The translations under genes were made by a program, and so were the position numbers. Positions 1 through 5,813 of a stretch of DNA of 11,766 nucleotides are shown here, in pieces. Below the pieces are notes generated by a model. That model was not told where the DNA came from and made no database searches. It saw only the letters and a program-made list of their open reading frames with translations. The stretch is from an uncultured Candidatus Nemicrothrix sp. (GTDB taxonomy: Bacteria > Actinomycetota > Acidimicrobiia > Acidimicrobiales > UBA8592), in the NCBI GenBank assembly GCA_913046155.1, contig CAJWRY010000038.1, forward strand, positions 1 to 11,766, given 5' to 3'. How positions within the stretch are numbered: the stretch's first letter is position 1; the number at the start of each line of letters is the position of its first letter.

Positions 1-175
1 TCATCTCTGCGTAGCCTTCGTTAACCCTATTCCCAAGTCGAAACCAGCCACCTATTTCTTGATCAAGATCAAACGTGTTGAGGTACATAGATTCGTTGTA
101 GTTTGTAACGTCATCTGGTTCATGCGGGAATTCGTCTTGTTCCTCCAAGACGGTGATGATTCTCTTTCCCTCCAT
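1..175 (-). CDS. N-terminal fragment of a DUF7064/DUF7065-like protein (partial)
   Basis: Only the first 58 codons lie in the window; the frame is open to base 1, so the gene continues beyond the left edge. It starts at an ATG (175-173) with a weak AGG about 9 bases upstream and no strong ribosome binding site. The visible protein begins MEGKRIITVLEEQDEFPHEP and then carries NESMY (residues 28-32) and a GGWFRLGNRVNEGYAEM block (42-58). From memory, NESMY followed by GGWFRLGNR-NEGYAEM is typical of an uncharacterised family (DUF7064/DUF7065) found in actinobacteria and sphingomonads, often near APH-like phosphotransferases and SDRs; that assignment was not checked by a search. No signal peptide is visible. 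It is divergent from the SDR gene at 320 across a 144-bp spacer. Function unknown. Confidence 0.6.
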   Translation of the reverse strand, partial: MEGKRIITVLEEQDEFPHEPDDVTNYNESMYLNTFDLDQEIGGWFRLGNRVNEGYAEM

Positions 176-269
176 GGATAAAACCTAGCCTGAAATTCTG
201 TTTCTTAGTATTTCCGTGCATTAATTACTGCACCATCATTACTAGACCTGATTTTAGATATTTGTGCTT

Positions 270-298
270 TTGTCCAAAGTGTCGTTGTTTGATGTAAT
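270..298 (+). promoter_or_regulatory. Candidate sigma70-type promoter for the SDR gene
   Basis: TTGTCC (270-275, four of six matches to TTGACA) is separated by exactly 17 bases from TGTAAT (293-298, five of six matches to TATAAT). Transcription would start near 305, leaving a leader of only about 15 bases that still contains the ribosome binding site AAGGGGGG (309-316) of the SDR at 320. This also argues against translation starting at the TTG at 302, which would lie at or before the start of the transcript. Prediction by eye only. Confidence 0.4.
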
Positions 299-319
299 GG
301 GTTGTACCAAGGGGGGAAT

Positions 320-1159
320 ATGACAGGTCGATTACAGGACAAAGTAACGGTTGTAACTGGAGCTGGAAACGGTATTGGTCGGGCAACAGCGTTACGATTC
401 GCAGAAGAGGGTTCGTCAGTGATAGCGGCTGATATCCAGATTGATAAAGCCGACGAAACAGTTCAGATAATTGAAGATAAGGGAGGAAATGCTGAATCAA
501 TTTCTGTCGATGTAACTAGTGGTGCTGATAATGATGCTATGGCTGAGCTGGCAGTTTCGAAGTTTGGTGGTTTGGACTGCTTAGTAACCGCCGCTGGAAT
601 CAGTCACGCTAATTATGTCTCGGGAGATATTGAGCCTGATATTAAAAATATTGTGGAGAATAGAGCTACTTACCTCGAAAGGCCGGGATGGGAATTTGTG
701 GAGGCAGATCCTGATTCGTTTGACAAGGTCTTAAATGTCAATTTAAAGGGGACCTTGTTAGGGATGCAATCATGCGCCGCACAAATGCTTGAGTTAGGTA
801 CGGGAGGATCAATAGTCACTATCGCTAGTATTGCAGCTAAGCATCCTGATGCAGGCCCCGTAGCATATACAGTTTCCAAGGCAGGTGTTTGGATGCTCAC
901 GAAGAAAGTAGCTCGAATGCTTGGGCCTGTAGGTATACGCGTCAATAGCATCGGTCCGGGTTTCATCAAGACTCACATGACAGCCGTAATTGACTTGATG
1001 GATGAGAGTGAGACAACTGCATTTAATGAGATGATTCCGTTGGGCAGGCGAGGAGAGCCTGTCGATATAGCAAATGCCGCTCTTTTCCTGTGCAGTGATG
1101 AGGCGAGCTATTTCACCGGTGAGATACTGCATCCAGATGGTGGTTTCTTTACCGAGTAA
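320..1159 (+). CDS. SDR family NAD(P)-dependent oxidoreductase
   Basis: This is a 279-residue classical short-chain dehydrogenase/reductase, expected to be a cytosolic alcohol/ketone oxidoreductase acting on a hydroxy- or keto-intermediate. Seen in the sequence: the cofactor motif TGAGNGIG (residues 13-20), Asp38 at the end of the second strand (which favours NAD(H)), TAAG (90-93) where the family normally has NNAG, Asn141 in NVNLKG, and the catalytic Ser170, Tyr183 and Lys187 (YTVSK). The C-terminal HPDGGF is typical. Between TAAG and Asn141 there is an extra segment of about 25 residues (roughly 98-125) compared with common 250-residue members, which could form a lid over the active site. 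I chose the ATG at 320 because AAGGGGGG (309-316) precedes it; an in-frame TTG at 302 has no such site. Its stop abuts the stop of the convergent acyl-CoA dehydrogenase with no spacer. The substrate cannot be read from the sequence. Confidence 0.92.
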   Translation: MTGRLQDKVTVVTGAGNGIGRATALRFAEEGSSVIAADIQIDKADETVQIIEDKGGNAESISVDVTSGADNDAMAELAVSKFGGLDCLVTAAGISHANYVSGDIEPDIKNIVENRATYLERPGWEFVEADPDSFDKVLNVNLKGTLLGMQSCAAQMLELGTGGSIVTIASIAAKHPDAGPVAYTVSKAGVWMLTKKVARMLGPVGIRVNSIGPGFIKTHMTAVIDLMDESETTAFNEMIPLGRRGEPVDIANAALFLCSDEASYFTGEILHPDGGFFTE

Positions 1160-1176
1160 TCATAATCCGAGATTAC
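1156..1176. other. Small inverted repeat spanning two convergent stop codons
   Basis: GTAATC (1156-1161) and GATTAC (1171-1176) pair perfectly around a 9-base loop. The repeat covers the SDR stop TAA (1157-1159) and the ACAD stop TGA (1162-1160). It is short, contains few GC pairs, and lacks a clear T-run on either side, so it is at best a weak transcription-end or mRNA 3'-end hairpin. Confidence 0.25.
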
Positions 1177-2308
1177 GGCCAACTATTTCTTTCATTATTT
1201 CAGTTGTGCCTCCGTATATGCTCTGAACTCGACCATCTCTCCAAAGGCGTGATATTGGATACTCATCCATATATCCATAGCCGCCATGAAGTTGAAGGCA
1301 CTCGTCAATTGCCCGTTTCTGAAATTCGGTCGTCCACCACTTTGCCATGGCTGCTTCCTCCGCAGTTAGTTCACCTTGTGTAAGAGCAAGAGAACACTTA
1401 TCGATAAAGGCCCAAGCAAACTCTAACTCCGTTGCAATTTCTGCCATCTTAAAGCGTGAATTCTGGAATGAACCTACTGGTTGCCCAAAGGCATGCCTTT
1501 CTTTTATATATTCAAGAGTGATATTGAATGCGTATTGTGTCCCTGCAACAGCTGATACTGCGATATTGAGCCGCTCTTGAGGCAAGTTGAACATCATATA
1601 GTAAAAACCTTGATTCTCTTCTCCCAATAGATTCTCAGATGGAACGCGAACATCGGTGAAGAAAAGCTCTGCGGTGTCTTGACTATGTCGACCCACCTTT
1701 TCTAGATTCCGTCCACGTTCAAAGCCCTCCATATTTCTTTCGACAATTAGTAGAGATATCCCTCTGTGTCGAGATTCCGGTTGAGTTTTAGCTGCAACAA
1801 TAACTAAATCACTATTAATTCCATTTGAAATGAAAGTCTTTGCCCCATTTAATACATAGGATTCCCCGTCTTTAACTGCTGTGGTAGAAATAGAGGCAAG
1901 GTCGGAGCCAGTTCCAGGTTCGCTCATAGCGATTGCCGTGATAAGGGAGCCGTTTGTTAAACCTGGCATCCAGCGCTCCATTTGTTCGTCATTACAATAT
2001 TCCTTGAAGTATGGGAGGCATATATCATTATGGAGCCCTATCCCTGAACCAGCTGTTGCTACACCAGCAAGATCAAACTCCTCACCCATAATCTGATTGA
2101 ATCTGTAATCATTTATTCCGCCACCGCCGAACTTTTCAGGAAGGTCAATGCCTAGAAATCCGCTTTCGCCTGCTTTTTGAAATAGGTCTCTATCAACTAT
2201 TCCGTTCTCTTCCCATATTTCGTTATAAGGAACCATCTCTTTTTCGACAAACTGTTTAAACGTGCCTCTGAATAGCTCATGGTCCTCTTCAAAGATTGGT
2301 CTATCCAC
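1160..2308 (-). CDS. Acyl-CoA dehydrogenase (LCAD/IVD-like active site)
   Basis: This 382-residue protein is a full-length FAD-dependent acyl-CoA dehydrogenase that would introduce an alpha,beta double bond into an acyl-CoA. Both family signatures are present: AMSEPGTGSDL (127-137) and the C-terminal block from QLHGGYGYM to LWRD (339-358). At the place where medium-chain enzymes carry the catalytic Glu (IYEGT) it has IYGGT with Gly366. The base is instead probably Glu245 in NLPQERLNIA, as in long-chain and isovaleryl-CoA dehydrogenases. Translation starts at GTG (2308-2306), chosen because AAGGAGG lies 4-5 bases upstream; that site includes the SurE stop codon, so the two genes are 9 bp apart and probably coupled. 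It is the last gene of the operon that runs from 5687. Electrons would pass to ETF encoded elsewhere. The acyl chain is unknown; the kinase and phosphatase upstream hint at a hydroxylated or phosphorylated substrate. Confidence 0.95.
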   Translation of the reverse strand: MDRPIFEEDHELFRGTFKQFVEKEMVPYNEIWEENGIVDRDLFQKAGESGFLGIDLPEKFGGGGINDYRFNQIMGEEFDLAGVATAGSGIGLHNDICLPYFKEYCNDEQMERWMPGLTNGSLITAIAMSEPGTGSDLASISTTAVKDGESYVLNGAKTFISNGINSDLVIVAAKTQPESRHRGISLLIVERNMEGFERGRNLEKVGRHSQDTAELFFTDVRVPSENLLGEENQGFYYMMFNLPQERLNIAVSAVAGTQYAFNITLEYIKERHAFGQPVGSFQNSRFKMAEIATELEFAWAFIDKCSLALTQGELTAEEAAMAKWWTTEFQKRAIDECLQLHGGYGYMDEYPISRLWRDGRVQSIYGGTTEIMKEIVGRNLGL

Positions 2309-2317
2309 AATGCCTCC

Positions 2318-3100
2318 TTAACTTAAATGATTAGCATAACGCTCGATAGATTCTGCCACCTCTTCGCACTTTTCATTTTCTGAGCGATATCCAATTAATC
2401 CGGTGACCGTAATAAAGCCTTCGTCAAGTAAAGCTGTGTCCGTATCTGAAGCGAGTTTAACTTCTCTGGGGCTAACTTTGATACGTAGATTGCCAGGGAC
2501 AGTTCCAGTTAGAGAAGTCTGCGTAGTTCCAAATGCTGCGATCCGCGCAATCCGGGCACCTTTGACTTTATCAATGGTTGTATTTGGGATATTGATATTT
2601 AGAACTGTCTTGCGCGGAGCTTCTGTAATCCAGTTCACAGCTGCTACTGCAACTTCACCACTTGTTTCCCACACCATTTTACTGGGGGTGCGTTTCTGGC
2701 TCAGAGCGATACCAGATAGACCAAAATTCTGAGCAATCATCGCTCCGCCCACTGTGCCTGAGTGTAAGATGCCTCTGCCGCAATTAGCCCCATCGTTACT
2801 TCCTGAAATGACTAGGTCTGGCCGCTGGCCAAATGTTTCCAGCATTGCTGTTAATACACAAAATGCGGGGGGGCCGTCGACGCCCCAAGCACTTATTCTC
2901 TCATAACCAGGTATCTCAAATTGTTCCACACTAAATTCAGACCCATTATCAAGAGTTCCAACGCCAGCACCCCAGCCTGACCTTTCACCTGATGGCGCAA
3001 CTGCTAGAACATCATGTCCTGCGTCATGCAGTGCAATTGCGACTGCGTGCAGTCCTAAGGAAGAAATTCCATCATCATTCGTTATCAAGATTCTTGCCAT
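2318..3100 (-). CDS. surE: SurE family 5'/3'-nucleotidase or related phosphatase
   Basis: This 260-residue protein has the SurE phosphatase fold. SurE enzymes are metal-dependent and hydrolyse phosphate monoesters, classically nucleoside monophosphates and short polyphosphate. All metal ligands can be seen: Asp9-Asp10 in ITNDDGI, Ser41 in the APSGERSG loop, and Asn102 in SGSND, followed by HSGTVGGAM (111 onward). The loops differ from the textbook enzyme: RSGWGAG replaces RSGAS, and SGSNDGANCGRG replaces SGINxGxNxGxD, so the substrate may differ. The ATG (3100-3098) shares its A with the TGA stop of the upstream kinase gene, and I see no ribosome binding site in front of it, which points to termination-reinitiation. 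Housekeeping surE usually sits beside pcm, nlpD or rpoS; here it lies inside a catabolic operon between a small-molecule kinase and an acyl-CoA dehydrogenase. Assignment to the family is firm; the substrate is open. Confidence 0.9.
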   Translation of the reverse strand: MARILITNDDGISSLGLHAVAIALHDAGHDVLAVAPSGERSGWGAGVGTLDNGSEFSVEQFEIPGYERISAWGVDGPPAFCVLTAMLETFGQRPDLVISGSNDGANCGRGILHSGTVGGAMIAQNFGLSGIALSQKRTPSKMVWETSGEVAVAAVNWITEAPRKTVLNINIPNTTIDKVKGARIARIAAFGTTQTSLTGTVPGNLRIKVSPREVKLASDTDTALLDEGFITVTGLIGYRSENEKCEEVAESIERYANHLS

Positions 3101-4179
3101 CAGAAACCAAGTGATTTCATAAATGAAGGCAAGTCATGGTCCTCTGCTGCTGAAAAGGTCCGAGTAATAAATTGGGCTAGTAATTCGTTTCCTCTTTCAT
3201 TTGAGCCATCAAGGTCACTTACGATTACTTGACTGAATGTTTGCATCATCAAGCAAGCTTTCAAGTCATTCCAACACTGGTCCATGGAATAGTTAATGAT
3301 TCCATTAGCTAGAAGTTGATTGTGATAATGCGCAACTAACTCCTCTTCATGCTTTCGCCTTGTCTCAACGGTTAATGAGGCACTCAACCAATTTGAAATA
3401 TCCCACACTCCCCAAAATCTGGTAGCTAGTTGAAAGTCAATGATAGTAATTTCAGAATTTGGACCAAATAGGTAATTCTCGCACCTGCAATCAGTATGCG
3501 TGAAAGTTTGGTTACCTTGCGAAACTGCCCAATCAAGGAAGGATCCGTAGTTAGGAATGAATCTTTCAACAGCATCAAGGACACCAGAATTCACAATGTC
3601 ACCCCAATTTTCTTTGAATGCTGGAAGCTTTTCCGCAGCGAGGGCTGACGAACCCTTGTACATGTCATTATTCATTGGAGGCAACCAGTCAAGAGCGTAA
3701 AGCTTTTCTGACTCCCAATAATACGCGTGAAGTTTAGCCAGTTCAGAAAATACGCGTTTGGTTGACTCAACATCTGCCCCTTTAATCTGATCAAGGATTG
3801 TGATGTCTGATATTTCCTCAATTAAGAGGACGAAAGGAATGCCATCGCCCGAAATGTCAGAGTAGTAGCAACGTGGAACCTTTACTGGGAGTGTGTCGGT
3901 GAGTTTCTGATAGAAGTTAACCTCGCGAAAATAAAACCCCATAACCTGACAGAGAAAAATATTTTCAGGCGCTGGGGATTGGCATTTGGCAATAATCGTT
4001 TTTGGTCCGCTAGCACCCTCACGGTAGGTCAAATGTAACCTGCTAACCTCGCCAAGAATTCCAACTCCCTCTCCAAGGTCCTCCCATTGCATATCTTGTA
4101 CTCCTTGCATTTCTGCAGGGAGCACAGAATTAAGCCAATCAACTGTAATTTCTGAAACAGAATTAGGAATTAAAGTCAT
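3100..4179 (-). CDS. APH/ecdysteroid-kinase-like small-molecule phosphotransferase
   Basis: This 359-residue protein has the aminoglycoside phosphotransferase/choline-kinase fold and closely recalls the EcKinase-like branch. Seen in order: a glycine-rich GEGVGILGEVSRL (36-48), the nucleotide-binding Lys65 in IIAKC, Glu86 in FREVNFY, the catalytic loop HTDCRCENYLF (228-238) with Asp230 and Asn235, and the metal-binding IIDFQ (246-250) in place of DFG. All kinase residues are present, so it should be active, transferring phosphate from ATP to a hydroxyl on a small molecule. Family members phosphorylate aminoglycosides, ecdysteroids, choline, or hydroxyacyl-CoAs (LvaA, ACAD10/11). The catabolic neighbours make antibiotic resistance unlikely, in my view. 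It starts 9 bp after the LLM gene and overlaps surE by one base. Its ribosome binding site is poor (AGAGG more than 10 bases from the ATG), so coupling to the upstream gene is likely. Confidence 0.87.
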   Translation of the reverse strand: MTLIPNSVSEITVDWLNSVLPAEMQGVQDMQWEDLGEGVGILGEVSRLHLTYREGASGPKTIIAKCQSPAPENIFLCQVMGFYFREVNFYQKLTDTLPVKVPRCYYSDISGDGIPFVLLIEEISDITILDQIKGADVESTKRVFSELAKLHAYYWESEKLYALDWLPPMNNDMYKGSSALAAEKLPAFKENWGDIVNSGVLDAVERFIPNYGSFLDWAVSQGNQTFTHTDCRCENYLFGPNSEITIIDFQLATRFWGVWDISNWLSASLTVETRRKHEEELVAHYHNQLLANGIINYSMDQCWNDLKACLMMQTFSQVIVSDLDGSNERGNELLAQFITRTFSAAEDHDLPSFMKSLGF

Positions 4180-4188
4180 GATGTGAAG

Positions 4189-5214
4189 TTAAACCTCTTT
4201 TAGCGCTTCCATGACTCCACGCCATTGCTCTGGATTTGATTGGCCAGGGGCGTAGAAGCTCAATCTGTCAATAACATCTCCATAACGACGTCCCAGCTCT
4301 GGGGCCACTTTGTCTGGCTCGGCGACAACGGCAAACGTGTTAAGCATTTCATCGTCTATTAGAGTTCCCATCTCAACCCACTTTCCTTGTTTTGAAAGCT
4401 GATTGAGTTCATCCTGAAGACCTTCCCAACCGTGTAACTCCAGAACACCTTTATATGCAGGAGTTGATCCGTAAAATGCAATTTGTTGACGTGTTGCGCT
4501 TTCAGCGAATTGCATTTCTTCTTCATTTTGACCGGTGACGACGAAGAAAGGTCCTGAAATTGAGAACCCGTCAAGTGATTTTCCTGCTTTCTCTCGACCG
4601 ATGGCAAGGTTAGGTAACGTCACTTCGCGTAAATACTTTTCAGTGGTGAAACCGTGTGCAATGAATCCATCGCAAACCTCCCCAGCAACCTGAGTCATCA
4701 ACTCGCCTACGCCAGCCAAATATACTTTTGGTGCGCCAAAATCACCCAAATCACTTTTGTCAGGTGTAAAGAACGGCGTCATTAGCGTATGGGTATAGAA
4801 ATCACCACGAAACTCTAGTTTCTCTCCTGTCATCCAAGTATTCCAAATAGCCCTCATCGCAGAAACCATTTCGCGCATGCGCGCAGCTGGCTTTGACCAC
4901 TCCATACTAAAGCGTTTCGTAATATGAGGTTTTATCTGACTTCCCAACCCCAAGTTAAATCGCCCCTTGCTTAAAGCTTGCAGGTCCCATCCAATGTTCG
5001 CTAGAACCATTGGGTTTCTAGCAAATGCAACCGCAATACTCGTTCCCAACTCAAGGTTTTGGGTGTGCTCTGCAGCAATTGTTAATGGAAGGAAAGGGTC
5101 ATGACTTGTTTCTGCAGTCCATATCCCGTCGTACCCTCTCTCTTCTTGAGAGCGAGCTTCTTTCGCTATCTTCTCAATATCAGGTGAAAGCCCTAAACCA
5201 CCATCAACCTTCAT
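4189..5214 (-). CDS. F420-dependent LLM-class oxidoreductase (TIGR03617-like)
   Basis: This is a 341-residue luciferase-like monooxygenase-fold protein, a TIM barrel that in this branch usually binds deazaflavin F420 and performs hydride transfer to or from an alcohol, ketone or double bond. Recognisable blocks are GYDGIWTAET (27-36), LGTSIAVAFARNPMVLA (56-72), LSKGRFNLGLGSQIKPHI (81-98) and VYLAGVGELM with CDGFIAHG (164-188). The GSQIKPHI and ARNP blocks recall the TIGR03617 F420 subfamily; I judged this from memory. Length is normal. The ATG overlaps the TGA of the SnoaL-like gene by four bases (ATGA), and AAGGAG (5227-5222) lies seven bases upstream inside that gene, so the start is well supported. 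It is the second gene of the operon. FMN rather than F420 remains possible. Confidence 0.9.
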   Translation of the reverse strand: MKVDGGLGLSPDIEKIAKEARSQEERGYDGIWTAETSHDPFLPLTIAAEHTQNLELGTSIAVAFARNPMVLANIGWDLQALSKGRFNLGLGSQIKPHITKRFSMEWSKPAARMREMVSAMRAIWNTWMTGEKLEFRGDFYTHTLMTPFFTPDKSDLGDFGAPKVYLAGVGELMTQVAGEVCDGFIAHGFTTEKYLREVTLPNLAIGREKAGKSLDGFSISGPFFVVTGQNEEEMQFAESATRQQIAFYGSTPAYKGVLELHGWEGLQDELNQLSKQGKWVEMGTLIDDEMLNTFAVVAEPDKVAPELGRRYGDVIDRLSFYAPGQSNPEQWRGVMEALKEV

Positions 5215-5687
5215 ACATCTACTCCTTCTATATTACGTTCGCGCAGTTTTTCTGCTGAACATTGAAACTCTTCAGATAAATCATGCGGTCCCGCATAATG
5301 AGGTTGCAGAAATCGACGACTAAATTTCCAACCGTTATCTGTCTTGACATATTCGTCGTCATAGTGTGCAAGTAAGATTCCTCTGTCTCCATTGGCGCGA
5401 ACAACTTGTTCTTGTATGTACCACCTCCCGGAGGCCTTCATTCCGGATGGATCCACCTCTATACCTCCATTAAGAACAGTTTGGATTGTTGCTTGGAAGC
5501 CTTTCATAGCGCCGTACCAGAGATTCTTTATCGCATCTATGCCTTCAACCAATCTTCCTCCGCCAAGATCCCACACTGCATCTTCATGCCATGTAGAGGA
5601 CCACTGCGCTCCGTTCCTGTGAACGACTGCGTCCGCATACTTGTGGACAAGCATTGAAATTTCTGCATACGGGCTATCTTCTGTCAC
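5211..5687 (-). CDS. SnoaL-like / NTF2-like family protein
   Basis: This 158-residue protein has the cone-shaped NTF2 fold of the SnoaL group, which includes isomerases, dehydratases, cyclases and non-catalytic binding proteins for hydrophobic ligands. Supporting features are the N-terminal helix with YADAVVHRNGAQWSSTWHED (17-36), the following AVWDLGGG strand, the KASGRWY strand (84-90), and the closing HYDDEYVKTDNGWKFSRRFL (108-127), which is the family's usual last sheet pair. It starts at GTG (5687-5685), with AAGGAGAA eight bases upstream. It is the first gene of the five-gene minus-strand operon. Placed before an F420 oxidoreductase, it could catalyse an isomerisation or hydration on the same substrate. 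Catalytic residues cannot be assigned with confidence, because the family varies widely. Confidence 0.85.
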   Translation of the reverse strand: MTEDSPYAEISMLVHKYADAVVHRNGAQWSSTWHEDAVWDLGGGRLVEGIDAIKNLWYGAMKGFQATIQTVLNGGIEVDPSGMKASGRWYIQEQVVRANGDRGILLAHYDDEYVKTDNGWKFSRRFLQPHYAGPHDLSEEFQCSAEKLRERNIEGVDV

Positions 5688-5746
5688 TTAAAGTTCTCCT
5701 TAATGAGGGGATCTGGATGTTACTAATTTTTTAACTTCCGAGCACC

Positions 5747-5775
5747 TTGATAGTCTAAGAATGCTTGAATATCAA
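5747..5775. promoter_or_regulatory. Symmetric promoter-like boxes in the divergent spacer
   Basis: TTGATA (5747-5752) and TATCAA (5770-5775) are exact reverse complements separated by 17 bases. Read on the plus strand they form a -35 (five of six) and a -10 (four of six) leading to the LLM gene at 5814. Read on the minus strand the same sequences give the identical promoter toward the operon starting at 5687. Predicted starts would be near 5782 and 5740. The arrangement may equally be an operator for a dimeric regulator. No regulator gene is in the window. A second small palindrome, CTAGCTAG, lies at 5781-5788. Confidence 0.35.
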
Positions 5776-5813
5776 TTGGACTAGCTAGATTTGACACAAG
5801 GCAAGGAGATCAT

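Noticed and set aside
302..319. Upstream TTG start for the SDR gene
   Set aside because: It adds six residues without family character, has no ribosome binding site, and would lie at or before the predicted transcription start. The ATG at 320 has AAGGGGGG in front of it.
225..1132. Open frames on the minus strand antisense to the SDR gene
   Set aside because: They have no recognisable motifs or ribosome binding sites and lie opposite a gene with complete SDR motifs.
3100..4179. Antibiotic-resistance aminoglycoside phosphotransferase
   Set aside because: The kinase fold fits, but the catalytic loop resembles the EcKinase-like branch, the neighbours are catabolic, and no mobile element is nearby.
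5025..5657. Short plus-strand frames opposite the LLM and SnoaL-like genes
   Set aside because: They lie antisense to two genes with clear family motifs and lack ribosome binding sites.
5791..5796. TTGACA as a -35 box for the LLM gene at 5814
   Set aside because: A perfect hexamer, but it lies only about 18 bases before the start codon, so its -10 and transcript start would fall inside the coding region.
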